63,916 bases of DNA. Origin: Thermodesulfobacteriota bacterium (GTDB lineage: Bacteria; Desulfobacterota; WTBG01; CAIYCZ01; CAIRTM01). The notes under the pieces are model-generated. The model saw only the letters and a program-made list of their open reading frames with translations. It ran no database searches and was not told where the DNA came from. The stretch lies in assembly GCA_028278025.1 (NCBI GenBank), contig JANQFE010000056.1, positions 1 through 63,916 on the forward strand, given 5' to 3'. The translations under genes were made by a program, and so were the position numbers. Positions 1 through 8,458 of this stretch are shown here, piece after piece; within the stretch, counting starts at the first letter, position 1; every line of letters begins with the position of its first letter.

Positions 1-14
1 GCTAGTTTTTTCAT
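1..14 (-). CDS. 5' end of a gene running off the left edge
   Basis: On the minus strand an AAAGGAGG ribosome-binding site is followed after seven bases (CCAGCCC) by ATG at 14 and the codons for Met-Lys-Lys-Leu before the window ends. The product cannot be known from four codons. The upstream leader can fold over the ribosome-binding site (see the hairpins at 15-78). It lies about 130 bases downstream of the U32-like gene on the same strand and may belong to the same operon. Confidence 0.55.
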
Positions 15-78
15 GGGCTGGCCTCCTTTAAAAGTTTATATTTGACCTGGGTGCTATTATAGCACCCAGGGCCAGCCC
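15..78 (-). promoter_or_regulatory. Leader hairpins between the U32-like gene and the edge gene
   Basis: Two inverted repeats are visible. Inner: CCTGGGTGCT (46-55) pairs perfectly with AGCACCCAGG (61-70) around a 5-base loop. Outer: GGGCTGGCC (15-23) pairs perfectly with GGCCAGCCC (70-78). On the minus strand the outer 3' arm begins in the last bases of the Shine-Dalgarno and runs up to the ATG at 14, so folding would block initiation. It could be a terminator/attenuator plus a translational switch. The function is inferred. Confidence 0.5.
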
Positions 79-143
79 GTTTCATATGATCTAAAGTTAA
101 AAAAATTTAGTTCACTTAAGGCACTTCAAACTTTAGCTCACTT

Positions 144-941
144 TCAAAGAGGTATTTCCGGCTGAACCACAATCCGGTCTACGGCTCCCTTTTTAATGCC
201 ATCCGGGATAGTTTCGTTTAAGAAAAAAACTGTATTGCCTTTTCTAATCAGAGGTATGCCCATTACCGGATTATCAAGATTGAATGTATAGTACTGACAT
301 TCCCTATTACAGTTAACTATTCCGACATAATTGCTCATGTGGGCGTTTTCACAATTTGCACTCAGACAGAAACGGGTTGTTGAGACAAAAGCAAACGGAA
401 TATAGAGTGACCGTTGTATCTGTGGATCAACCCCGCTAAAATCTGTTCCCTGCAAAAGATTGTCAAACTCAACCCTGTAAATACCATGATCTTCTAAAAA
501 ACTTTGCACTGCAGCAACATCATAATGTGATTTTCGGTAATAGTCCCTGGTTGTCTGCGGTACTTTATCTATAATATTCATTATGCGGGGCCCGCGCTTC
601 ATCTTGTTAAGCAGTCTGCCCATAACCAGGATACTATCCGAATACTCTTCACGCATAAGCTGAAAAACTCCCCAGTCATTAAACACAACCTCAGCCCCGG
701 CTATATTTTGTGCAACAAGCCTTAGTAACTTTTCAAGACGGTCTAGTCCCTGACCGCTTACATAGGGTGTAACAAAAGTAAAGTGTAGCTTTTTAGCAGC
801 AGCACATCTTATGGCCTCTTCCAGCTCAGTTTCGTTCGGAAGCAAACGTTCGCAGAATTCCTGTCCAAAATAAAGACGCGTAAAATCATCTGTTAGGTAA
901 GTAATATGTTTTATCCTGCTTATATACAAGGCCTGTTCCAT
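144..941 (-). CDS. U32 peptidase-like / UbiV-like Fe-S protein
   Basis: 265 residues. The protein resembles the TIM-barrel fold of peptidase family U32 as used by the UbiU/UbiV type. An early segment (VTPYVSGQGLDRLEKLL) and an NDWGVF strand fit that barrel. Four cysteines near the C-terminus (C182, C187, C201, C205) could hold a 4Fe-4S cluster, as in UbiV. U32 proteins act in O2-independent ring hydroxylation, tRNA modification or protein degradation, and I cannot choose among these. It lies 48 bases after lipA on the same strand and may be co-transcribed with lipB-lipA. The family call is by overall look and motif only. Confidence 0.5.
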   Translation of the reverse strand: MEQALYISRIKHITYLTDDFTRLYFGQEFCERLLPNETELEEAIRCAAAKKLHFTFVTPYVSGQGLDRLEKLLRLVAQNIAGAEVVFNDWGVFQLMREEYSDSILVMGRLLNKMKRGPRIMNIIDKVPQTTRDYYRKSHYDVAAVQSFLEDHGIYRVEFDNLLQGTDFSGVDPQIQRSLYIPFAFVSTTRFCLSANCENAHMSNYVGIVNCNRECQYYTFNLDNPVMGIPLIRKGNTVFFLNETIPDGIKKGAVDRIVVQPEIPL

Positions 942-989
942 AATGCAACTGTAATTCGTGATTGGAAATTCGTGGTACGAATATTACTA

Positions 990-1850
990 TTATCTTATAT
1001 GTTTAAGAGCTTCCTCGGCACGAAAGGAACTGCGTACAAAAGGGGATGAAGCCACGTACAAAAAACCCATTTCTTCACCAATCCGCTGGTACTCTTCAAA
1101 AACCTCTGGAGTGATAAACTCTTTTACTGCAAGATTATCTGCACGGGGTCTCAAGTACTGTCCGATTGTGAGAAAATCACAGTTGACCCTGCAAAGGTCC
1201 TGCATCACCGCAATAATTTCATTGCGGGTCTCGCCCAGTCCCACCATAATGCCGGATTTGGTAAAGACATCGGGGTTCAGATTTTTTGCATGTGCCAGGA
1301 CGGCAAGCGAAGTTTCATAGCTGGCCTGCTGCCGGCATGTCGCGTATAGGCTGGGAACTGTTTCAAGGTTGTGGGCAAGAATATCCGGTTGTGCCTCAAT
1401 AACAATTTGCAAGTTGTCAATTGATCCCTTTAGATCCGAAACCAACACATCTGTTGTTGCGGTCGGAAGCAATCGTTTTATTTCAACTATGGTACGGGCA
1501 AACTGCCGGGCACCGCCGTCAGGCAGATCATCCCTGGTAACACACGTCAGGACAACATGCTTAAGCTCCAGTTCTTTGGCTGCCCGGGCAACATTGAGCG
1601 GTTCTTCAGGATCAGGGGGCAACGGTTTACCGCTGTGCACACTACAGAAAGCACAGTTACGCGTACAGATATCACCAAGAATCATAAAAGTTGCAGTGCC
1701 TGCACAAAAACATTCACCCATATTGGGGCAGGTTGCACTTTCGCAAACTGTATGCAAATGATATTTATCCACAAGAGCTTTCATCCGGTTTAAAACACGC
1801 TCGTCAACACCCCGCACACGTATCCATTCCGGCTTTTTAGTTATGACCAC
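990..1850 (-). CDS. lipA: Lipoyl synthase
   Basis: Radical SAM enzyme that inserts two sulfurs into octanoyl groups on lipoyl domains. Both iron-sulfur motifs are present: the auxiliary cluster CESATCPNMGEC and the radical SAM motif CTRNCAFC. The C-terminal Arg-Ser-Ser (SSPFVRSSF) ligates the auxiliary cluster. I chose the GTG start at 1850 (286 residues): it has GGAGG seven bases upstream and overlaps the lipB stop codon, so translation is probably coupled. An upstream ATG at 1886 would add 12 residues but has no ribosome-binding site. It acts directly after LipB in lipoate synthesis. Confidence 0.95.
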   Translation of the reverse strand: MVITKKPEWIRVRGVDERVLNRMKALVDKYHLHTVCESATCPNMGECFCAGTATFMILGDICTRNCAFCSVHSGKPLPPDPEEPLNVARAAKELELKHVVLTCVTRDDLPDGGARQFARTIVEIKRLLPTATTDVLVSDLKGSIDNLQIVIEAQPDILAHNLETVPSLYATCRQQASYETSLAVLAHAKNLNPDVFTKSGIMVGLGETRNEIIAVMQDLCRVNCDFLTIGQYLRPRADNLAVKEFITPEVFEEYQRIGEEMGFLYVASSPFVRSSFRAEEALKHIR

Positions 1851-2524
1851 GGTAAATCCTCCAGGACAATTTTTTTTGGCATGCAATTATATATTTTGCC
1901 GTAATGTGCAACAAGTTTTGTTTTTACTTCTGCTATATTCACGGTCTTGCCTAGCAATGTACTCATCGAGGTAATTCCCTTGTCAACAATACCGCATGCA
2001 ATAATCATGTTATAGTGATCCATGTTAGGATTAACATTCAGACCAAACCCGTGCATGGTAATCCAGCCGCTTTTTACCGCAATGCCGACAGCACAAATTT
2101 TTTCAGTGCCAACCCAAACACCCGGATGCTTGGTGTCCCGACATGCTTTAATGCCGTACTCATCAAGTGTATCTATTATAACCTGTTCCATCTTCCTTAT
2201 ATAGGTATGCAAATCCCTGCCCTGCTCTTTAAGATCCATTATATTATATCCCACAACCTGACCGGGACCATGATAGGTGACATCACCTCCCCTGTCGGTT
2301 TTGCATACCTCAATACCTTCCTTGCTAAGAACTTCACGGGGAGCAATAATATTCTTAAATGTTTCCTCTCTGTTAGCAGTAAACACCGGACGATGCTCAA
2401 GTAGGATGAATGTGTCTTTTATTTCATTACGAGAGCGTGCATCAACCAGCTTTTGCTGCAATACAAAAGCATCTTCATACCCGATTCTATCTATATTTAA
2501 GTACCAGCTTTCCTGGGTATTCAT
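1841..2524 (-). CDS. lipB: Octanoyltransferase (lipoyl-[ACP]:protein N-lipoyltransferase)
   Basis: 227 residues. It transfers octanoyl from acyl carrier protein to the lysine of lipoyl domains, the first step of endogenous lipoate synthesis. Family motifs are clear: GGDVTYHGPGQVVGY, the lysine-bearing KICAVGI, and the cysteine-bearing IIACGI that forms the thioester intermediate. The 3' end overlaps lipA by ten bases, and the lipA ribosome-binding site lies inside the lipB coding end. This is the usual lipB-lipA operon order. Confidence 0.95.
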   Translation of the reverse strand: MNTQESWYLNIDRIGYEDAFVLQQKLVDARSRNEIKDTFILLEHRPVFTANREETFKNIIAPREVLSKEGIEVCKTDRGGDVTYHGPGQVVGYNIMDLKEQGRDLHTYIRKMEQVIIDTLDEYGIKACRDTKHPGVWVGTEKICAVGIAVKSGWITMHGFGLNVNPNMDHYNMIIACGIVDKGITSMSTLLGKTVNIAEVKTKLVAHYGKIYNCMPKKIVLEDLPWS

Positions 2525-2665
2525 AGTACCTGTAGTATATTATTATTACAGACTTTGCAGGTAAATATAATATGATAACACAGTTACAGTTTATTTAAAA
2601 GGGGCTTTTCTGAGACAGCAGGTAAACAGCTTTACAACCTGCGCTGGTAGGTAGAAAAAGCGGCT

Positions 2666-3865
2666 TTACAGCAGCGATTCAAACAAATCATTGTATTTTT
2701 TTGCAGTTAAGTCCCAATCATACCTCTGCAGCACATACTGACGCCCATCTGCAGCAAGAGTCTTTCTGCAGGCGGGATTATCCAGCAGGTATATAACCTG
2801 TGCTGCAATCTGCTGTGCATTTTTCTGCTCGACAAACAAACCCGTTTTTCCGTTGACAATAATATCATGTACTGGCGGGAGATCAGACGCAACAACCGCA
2901 CATTCACATCCAAGCGCCTCTACTGCAACCAGCCCGAAACCCTCTGTATCACCCTGAGCGTCTACAATGGATGGGAAAACAACAATCTCGGCAGACTGAT
3001 AAACTGCAGGTAGCCGGGAATTTTCAAGCGCCCCCAGCATCGTAACTGCATCATTAAGCCTTAATGAATTAATTAACTGCATTATGGCAGGCTCTTCAGG
3101 CCCATGGCCGACTACCGTGAGACAGGCCTCCGGATGTTTTTTTACTATCATGGGCATTGCTTCGATAAGATAGCGCAGCCCTTTTTTTTCTACAAGCCGG
3201 CCGACAAATAATAATGATTTTTGTTGTCGAGTTATCTTTGAAGGAATAAAAGTTGTTTTTAGATCAACACCCATGGGGATCACATGAATCCGGCTGTGTT
3301 CAACACCGAGCGTGAGGACTTTTGTGCGCATAGCCTGACTTACAACGACTACAGCGGAAGTCTGAGATAAAACAAATCGTTTTACAGCTTTCAGCACAGG
3401 CATATCAAGGCTGAATATATCACCGCCGTGCAGTGTACATATAATGGGAACTGCGGAACCCGTTAGTTTTTTTGCACATATCGCGGCAAAGCCTTGCGGA
3501 ATGAGCCAGTGAGCATTTATGACTACAAAGCGCTGTCTGCGCAGGAGGCGTGCTGTTGCAAGTATCTCAGCAATTAAAAAAAACGGTACCAAAATATAAC
3601 GCCAACGTTTTTCCCGCAGCTTGTTCAGTATCCCTCCCTGATAAGCCAGAGTCTGTAGTTTCTCAAAAAAGTAACGAAACCTGGCAACTGAAATACCGTT
3701 ATACAGCTCAGCAGTCTCTGCCCCGGAAGCATGGGGACAAAGCACATGGATATCATATTTGTTCAACAGTCGTTTGCAAAGATCAAGCACAAACGGTGGA
3801 TCAGTATCTTGTTGCCAACGAGGAAAAGTTGATGTTAAAACTAAGAGCAGTCTTTTCATTATCAC
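2666..3865 (-). CDS. GT4-family glycosyltransferase
   Basis: 399 residues. Retaining GT-B glycosyltransferase of the group 1 type. The N-terminal domain opens with LLLVLTSTFPRW. The C-terminal domain has LLFVGRLVEKKGLRYLIEA and the nucleotide-sugar motif EGFGLVAVEALGC, with the two glutamates in the EX7E arrangement. A second methionine two codons in is an equally possible start. It probably adds a sugar to lipopolysaccharide or another surface glycan. The acceptor and sugar cannot be told. The divergent lipoprotein and UbiA-type genes next to it suggest envelope polysaccharide work. Confidence 0.85.
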   Translation of the reverse strand: MIMKRLLLVLTSTFPRWQQDTDPPFVLDLCKRLLNKYDIHVLCPHASGAETAELYNGISVARFRYFFEKLQTLAYQGGILNKLREKRWRYILVPFFLIAEILATARLLRRQRFVVINAHWLIPQGFAAICAKKLTGSAVPIICTLHGGDIFSLDMPVLKAVKRFVLSQTSAVVVVSQAMRTKVLTLGVEHSRIHVIPMGVDLKTTFIPSKITRQQKSLLFVGRLVEKKGLRYLIEAMPMIVKKHPEACLTVVGHGPEEPAIMQLINSLRLNDAVTMLGALENSRLPAVYQSAEIVVFPSIVDAQGDTEGFGLVAVEALGCECAVVASDLPPVHDIIVNGKTGLFVEQKNAQQIAAQVIYLLDNPACRKTLAADGRQYVLQRYDWDLTAKKYNDLFESLL

Positions 3866-4026
3866 TGCATATGTTTTATAGAACTAAAACCTGTTTGCCG
3901 TTGCCCTGATATGTACGTTTGTCCGGCTAACAGCTAACATATTCAGGCTGTTTTTAATTGACAAAAACAGGGCCATATGTCATTTTGACAGGTGGATTAC
4001 AATGCAAAAAAACGATTGTCTGCCTC

Positions 4027-4779
4027 ATGAAACCATACTTTCCCGCAATTTGCAAACTGAGAAAACCGTCCCTTATTCTTTTCAGCATTGTTTTGTTTTC
4101 GGGATGCTATCCTGGAGTTATCGTTCCCAGTAAAGTAGATGTTATTACAAAAAAGCCTCTCCAGCAGTTTGTCGGGGCCAGCCGGCTTGTTATTTTACCG
4201 TTTGAAAGCCCTGAGCCAGCACTTATACTTGGAACTGATGTTGCGCTTGTTTTTGAAGAGCACATCACCAAAAAAAACTTTTTCAAAGAAATAATGCTTG
4301 TTGAAGATAGCCAGTGGATCAAACAAATAGACTTTCAAAACCAAAAAATGACTCTGGGCATCAGTGAAGCCGATTCCAGGCAGGCTGATTTTATGCTCTT
4401 CGGTATTGTAGAGAAGTTCATGCATGGTATTGCTACTGATACTCATATAATAATAAATGTTAAATTAATACATATTGCAACCGAAAAGACAGTATGGTGG
4501 GGAAGACATAAAGTTGTAGGTAAACAAGGCAATACTTTTTTGCTGTTTGGCAAATTTCTTTCCCCTAACCCACCAGGCGTACAAAAACTGTTGCAGCATG
4601 CAACAAAACAAATTGTTTCTGATATTTTTTCTGGTGTCGAGCTACAAAACAAACCCGGCTTTTTAAAACGTATTTTTGCAAACCGGAAACCTCACGAACA
4701 TGGCACAACACCTCCGACCTCTACCCATAATCACAACAACGGCACACAGGAAAAGTACAACCGGGGCTCATCAGACTGA
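4027..4779 (+). CDS. Uncharacterised lipoprotein
   Basis: About 250 residues from the ATG at 4027. This start was chosen because a signal peptide with lipobox (SIVLFSGC) follows directly, whereas the longer frame from 3958 adds a non-signal leader. After the cysteine comes a beta-rich domain (RLVILPFESPEP, DFMLFGIVEKF, THIIINVKLIHI, TVWWGRHKVVG), resembling the GNA1162/CsgG-like class of envelope lipoproteins that carry an ILPF motif. The C-terminus is a low-complexity His/Asn/Thr-rich tail (about residues 215-250). The fold assignment is tentative. The gene starts a + strand run with the SMR-like and UbiA-like genes. Confidence 0.6.
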   Translation: MKPYFPAICKLRKPSLILFSIVLFSGCYPGVIVPSKVDVITKKPLQQFVGASRLVILPFESPEPALILGTDVALVFEEHITKKNFFKEIMLVEDSQWIKQIDFQNQKMTLGISEADSRQADFMLFGIVEKFMHGIATDTHIIINVKLIHIATEKTVWWGRHKVVGKQGNTFLLFGKFLSPNPPGVQKLLQHATKQIVSDIFSGVELQNKPGFLKRIFANRKPHEHGTTPPTSTHNHNNGTQEKYNRGSSD

Positions 4780-4822
4780 ATCACTATACATTAAGTATAA
4801 TTATTGTTAGGAAAGGATGCAG

Positions 4823-5173
4823 ATGACATATATAATTTTTACTTTAGCAATCATTCTAAATGCTGTGGCTAACATTTTAATGAAGGTCGGTGCACTGAAA
4901 CCAAAAGAAGCTAACGACCTAATTGCTGTTTTTCGTAATATGCTTGTTAATCCCGTCATAATAAGTGGTGTCATCTGCTTTGCTCTGGGGCTTGCTGCTT
5001 ATAATTATGTGCTTATAAAAACAGACCTCAGTGTTGCCTATCCAATTATGACAAGTGTCGGCTATGTCATCGTGGTACTTGTTTCCTGGCTTGTGTTAAA
5101 AGAAGCAATCACATCCATACAGCTTGCCGGTATGGTTTTGATAGTAGCAGGTGTATGGATGGTTGCGCGCTGA
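4823..5173 (+). CDS. SMR/EamA-type small membrane transporter
   Basis: About 116 residues, four predicted membrane helices, of the small multidrug resistance / ArnE-like type. The first helix contains NAVANILMKVGAL and the last AGMVLIVAGVWMV. The ATG at 4823 is preferred over 4817 because AAAGG sits six bases upstream. ArnE/F-like relatives flip undecaprenyl-linked sugars. Lying immediately before a UbiA-type phosphoribosyl transferase gene, this one may move a prenyl-phosphate-linked pentose, but that is inference from position. Confidence 0.7.
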   Translation: MTYIIFTLAIILNAVANILMKVGALKPKEANDLIAVFRNMLVNPVIISGVICFALGLAAYNYVLIKTDLSVAYPIMTSVGYVIVVLVSWLVLKEAITSIQLAGMVLIVAGVWMVAR

Positions 5174-5194
5174 AACATGGTTGGAGCTTTTGCT

Positions 5195-6079
5195 ATGAAA
5201 AACAGTTTGCCCTATTTATTACTCCGCAGCATGCGGCCCAGGCAATGGACCAAAAACCTTGTTTTATTTGCCCCTCTTGTATTTTCTGAAAATCTTTTTA
5301 ATCAGCCGTTTGTTCTCAAAACCATTTTAGCCTTTTTAGTTTTCTGTGTTGTATCCGGATGTGTTTACATCCTTAATGATCTTATTGACATTGAACAGGA
5401 CCGCAAACATCCTCTTAAATCAAAAAGGCCTCTGGCATCCGGTCTTTTTAAACCGCTATACGCTATCATTGCGTTTATAGTGCTTCTGCTGATCTCCTTT
5501 GGCGGTGCAATTGCTTTTCTTAACGATCTCTTTGTTTTAATCGCATTAATATACTTAGTGCTCCAAATTGCCTATTCATGGGCGCTAAAACATATTGTCA
5601 TCATCGATGTTTTTTCAATAGCCGCAGGTTTCTTGCTGAGAGTCATAGCGGGTGCAGAAGTTATAGAGGTATATTTTTCTACATGGCTTTTTTTCTGCAC
5701 AATCCTGCTCTCTCTTTTTCTGGCCCTCAGCAAAAGACGCCATGAACTGAAACTGCTTGACAATGACGCAGTCCATCACAGAAAAATACTTTTTGAGTAC
5801 AGCCCTGAGCTGCTTGATCACATGATTTCTATCGTAACCACAGCCACTGTTATAGTATACATTCTGTATACGGTTTCTGCAGAAACCGTCCAAAAGTTCG
5901 GTACCGACAACCTGAAATATACTGCTCCTTTTGTTCTCTACGGGATTTTTCGTTATTTATATCTTATCCACCAAAAAAACGAGGGCGGCAGTCCTGAAAA
6001 AGTTCTTTTAAACGATCGTCCTCTGTTATACGGGGTACTGCTTTACAGTGTCACCGTATGCTTTATTCTGTATGCCTAA
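5195..6079 (+). CDS. UbiA-family prenyltransferase (decaprenyl-phosphate phosphoribosyltransferase-like)
   Basis: About 294 residues, roughly eight to nine membrane helices. The N-terminal MRPRQWTKNLVLFAPLVF and the metal/diphosphate motif NDLIDIEQDRKHP are characteristic of the DPPR-synthase branch of the UbiA superfamily, which joins PRPP to a polyprenyl phosphate as a step toward polyprenyl-phospho-arabinose or -ribose donors. The ATG at 5195 has TTGGAGC eight bases upstream and was preferred to 5177. It follows the SMR-like gene by 21 bases, so the two are probably co-transcribed. Confidence 0.8.
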   Translation: MKNSLPYLLLRSMRPRQWTKNLVLFAPLVFSENLFNQPFVLKTILAFLVFCVVSGCVYILNDLIDIEQDRKHPLKSKRPLASGLFKPLYAIIAFIVLLLISFGGAIAFLNDLFVLIALIYLVLQIAYSWALKHIVIIDVFSIAAGFLLRVIAGAEVIEVYFSTWLFFCTILLSLFLALSKRRHELKLLDNDAVHHRKILFEYSPELLDHMISIVTTATVIVYILYTVSAETVQKFGTDNLKYTAPFVLYGIFRYLYLIHQKNEGGSPEKVLLNDRPLLYGVLLYSVTVCFILYA

Positions 6080-6130
6080 ATGCCTGCCCAGCACTGCCTG
6101 CCGGCTGGTACAGCTTCAACATTTCTTTTT

Positions 6131-6225
6131 TATGGTCGCGATAAAGGAGATGTTTAAAAATGCTTATGGATTCTGCAAACTCTTTTCTCAGGAAAATCGG
6201 CTATGTTTTTCTGTGAAATGCTCTA
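6131..6225 (-). repeat. R4 repeat, copy a (without nested insert)
   Basis: Shares long stretches with the R4 copy at 61530-61720. Both begin with the end GAGC-TTTCACAG preceded by TA, contain AAACATAGCCGATTTTCC, and later TTTATCGCGACCA. This copy lacks the approximately 80-base GC-rich insert present in the other. Its TA|GAGC end coincides with the stop codon of the toroid gene and with the target of the IS5-group element, which now separates the two. Confidence 0.7.
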
Positions 6226-6235
6226 GGGGGTGTTC

Positions 6236-6625
6236 TCAATAACTTAACCAAACAACACATGCCACGAGATGCAACATGGCAGAAAACGTCACTGCCAATC
6301 GTTCGTAGCGTGTTGCAATTCTGCGGTAATTTTTGATTTTCTGGAAAAATCGTTCCACATGGTTTCGTTGCTTGTAAATATCCCTGTTATAATCACGCCG
6401 CACAATACGGTTGATCCTTGGCGGCACAATTGCTTCACTACCGGCTGCCTCAATTGCCAATAAAATTTCATCAGCATCGTAGCCTTTATCAGCTATTACC
6501 ATATTTGCTTCAAACCCTGAAATTAATGCCTTTGCCTGTTTGGATTCAGAAACTTGACCCGGGGTTAGGATCAGCCGGACAGGCTTGCCCAACATATCAA
6601 CAGCAGCATGAATCTTGGTGCTCAA
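6236..6625 (-). CDS. IS5-group transposase, second frame (orfB)
   Basis: 129 residues as an independent frame. It carries the second catalytic aspartate (MVIADKGYDAD) and the catalytic glutamate in HVERFFQKIKNYRRIATRYE, the C-terminal YREK-like signature of IS5 transposases. It is probably made mainly as the second half of a frameshift fusion with orfA. The upstream sequence in this frame (QGKSRGGLS) belongs to the conserved transposase and lies before the first ATG. No premature stop is visible, so the element may be active. Confidence 0.9.
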   Translation of the reverse strand: MSTKIHAAVDMLGKPVRLILTPGQVSESKQAKALISGFEANMVIADKGYDADEILLAIEAAGSEAIVPPRINRIVRRDYNRDIYKQRNHVERFFQKIKNYRRIATRYERLAVTFSAMLHLVACVVWLSY

Positions 6626-6990
6626 TCCGCCACGGCTTTTGCCTTGGAACTGGCTATCCCTCTCTTTTTTTTCGATGCACCATGCTGATGGACACGAACA
6701 ATGCTTCCATCTATCATCAGCTGTTCCAGAGCGGGATCATTGGACAATACCTCAAACATTCGCTTCCAAACACCACTTTTTGCCCATCGGCTGTAGCCAA
6801 CATATACCCTGTGCCAATGACCCAGTTCTTCCGGCAAATCCCGCCAGGCAGATCCAGTCCGGGCAATCCAGAGGACTGCTTCGACAAATTTTCTATTATC
6901 TCCGGCTGTTATCCCTCTGTCACTTGCTTTACCCGGTAATAGCTGTTCGATTTGCGCCCACTGTTTGTCGTTCAATATCTTGCGAATCAT
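6622..6990 (-). CDS. IS5-group transposase, first frame (orfA)
   Basis: 122 residues. The N-terminal part of the transposase includes the DNA-binding region (KQWAQIEQLLPG, FVEAVLWIARTGSAWRDLP, a typical DUF4096-like segment) and the first catalytic aspartate (LMIDGSIVRVHQHGA). A run of eight A (6665-6672 read on minus) follows. A -1 slip there replaces the tail by a frame reading QGKSRGGLSTKIHA, the conserved core that continues into orfB. Zero-frame translation ends at 6622 and overlaps orfB by four bases. Confidence 0.9.
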   Translation of the reverse strand: MIRKILNDKQWAQIEQLLPGKASDRGITAGDNRKFVEAVLWIARTGSAWRDLPEELGHWHRVYVGYSRWAKSGVWKRMFEVLSNDPALEQLMIDGSIVRVHQHGASKKKRGIASSKAKAVAD

Positions 6991-7070
6991 CTGTAGTCTC
7001 CGTGTAATTTGAAATTACACTCCTATCGAACAACAAATGAAAAACATTATCTTTTTATTGAGAACACCCC

Positions 7071-8447
7071 CTAGTCTAATTTTGCTTTAATATAATCTAT
7101 AATTGCGCAAAGAATGTTTACACAATGAGGGGTGGATTGATTTTTAATATTAGATAATAACCAATGTAAGGACTCGATAATTAATGGATCATCAGGATCA
7201 GCTTTGCATTTTAGTAAAGTAGAAATAATTAATGAAGTATTTTTTACGCTAGGACTATCTGCTCTCGTTAACTCTGGACTTTCTTCATCATCTATCCAAG
7301 CAAAAGCTTTTTCATTTTTTGTAATAACAAATTGATCTTGCAACCAGTTGGCTGAATGCGTTATTATATTTTCATCAAACAAAAAGCACTTCGAATTAAT
7401 GGATGAATATTTTATTAAAGTTTGCAAAGCATAACAAGTTCTATCAATGCGCCAAGCATATTTATTGTTGATACCCCAAGCATAATATTCTTTATCCTTG
7501 TTATCAATAATCCACCGTAGGGCTTTTTTGCAAGCTTCAAAAATATCATTATTCTCTACTATTAAGTCTTTATTAGATTCATATATAGCCGATAATGCAT
7601 AACTAGTAGCACCAACATCTGGACACTCAAAAGGTTTCCATTCATTATTATCCTTTACCATTTCAGAATACCAAGCTCCAGTTGCTTTATCTTGAAGTTT
7701 TAATATTTCTCCTATTGACCTATCAAATGATTTTAGGGTGTTTTCCTTAAATAAGTTTTCATTTCTTATTAATGTTAAAATAGTCAGTGATGATTCAAAA
7801 GTATTAATTGTTTTAACTAAGTATGGTGGTAATGTTCCATACAACATATTATTTTGAGTTGATGGATTTGATAACCATTTAGCCCCTTTTAAAATAGCAC
7901 TTTCTAATTTATCTTTGGTATCGTATGAAGAATATTTATCTGATTGCAGGAGATATCTTTTCCATTTTAGTAGAGTATATAGACAAAGTGAGGACGTCCA
8001 AATATGTGGAATGTAGTCCTCAGAACTTTCTTTTATTGTTTGCTCATCATAGTTGTTTCTAATTTCATTAGGCAGTTTTGAAATTCGATCAAGAATTGTT
8101 GACTTCTCTAATCTCCAGGCCCCATCTTCATCTTGATTTTTCAAAATATCATTAGCAACATTCTCAATGTAAGCGATTAGTTTTGTTTCTGTTGTTTCTT
8201 CAATTAGAGAAAAAACACTTGATATAATATCAGGTGGAAGAATCTTCTTTTGGTCTTCTGTAAGTGTTCTTATAAAATTGTCTATCTGACCTTTGCTTTT
8301 GAATTGTGTCAGTTTAATTATTATTTTTTTTATTTCTTTGTCTTCTAAACGTATTGTAGCATCTTTATGCTTTTGCCAAAAAAGTTCTTTATTTTTGTAC
8401 GGATTTTTTTCTTTTTTGGTAACACTATCTTGTTGTAGTGAATGCAT
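7071..8447 (-). CDS. Alpha/alpha-toroid (squalene-cyclase-like repeat) protein, possible conflict-system component
   Basis: 458 residues, low GC, no signal peptide. Several repeats look like prenyltransferase/squalene-oxidase alpha/alpha-toroid units: NQDEDGAWRLEKS, LQDKATGAWYSEM, YYAWGINNKYAWRIDRTC, EKAFAWIDDEE, each followed by a helix such as TSYALSAIYE or TCYALQTLIKY. No DCTAE or DXDD catalytic motif of true cyclases was seen, so it may be a scaffold. It follows the 218-residue gene by 11 bases on the same strand, making a two-gene unit. The TAG stop codon coincides with an R4 repeat end and the IS target site. The role is unknown. A defence or conflict role is a guess from context. Confidence 0.55.
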   Translation of the reverse strand: MHSLQQDSVTKKEKNPYKNKELFWQKHKDATIRLEDKEIKKIIIKLTQFKSKGQIDNFIRTLTEDQKKILPPDIISSVFSLIEETTETKLIAYIENVANDILKNQDEDGAWRLEKSTILDRISKLPNEIRNNYDEQTIKESSEDYIPHIWTSSLCLYTLLKWKRYLLQSDKYSSYDTKDKLESAILKGAKWLSNPSTQNNMLYGTLPPYLVKTINTFESSLTILTLIRNENLFKENTLKSFDRSIGEILKLQDKATGAWYSEMVKDNNEWKPFECPDVGATSYALSAIYESNKDLIVENNDIFEACKKALRWIIDNKDKEYYAWGINNKYAWRIDRTCYALQTLIKYSSINSKCFLFDENIITHSANWLQDQFVITKNEKAFAWIDDEESPELTRADSPSVKNTSLIISTLLKCKADPDDPLIIESLHWLLSNIKNQSTPHCVNILCAIIDYIKAKLD

Positions 8448-8458
8448 ATTTTTGCCCC

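Larger units (their letters stand above)
6227..7070 (-). mobile_element. IS5-group insertion sequence (two-frame transposase)
   Basis: 844 bp. Perfect 16-bp terminal inverted repeats, GGGGTGTTCTCAATAA at the left and its complement at 7055-7070. A CTAG target duplication flanks it (6223-6226 and 7071-7074), as expected for IS5-type insertion. It encodes a DDE transposase split in two frames joined by an A8 slippery run. It landed at the outer end of an R4 repeat. Confidence 0.93.

Noticed and set aside
3911..3921. GTCCGGCTAA upstream of the lipoprotein at 4027 as another regulon site
   Set aside because: One mismatch in the core of the motif and no -35 at proper spacing; too weak to add to the set.
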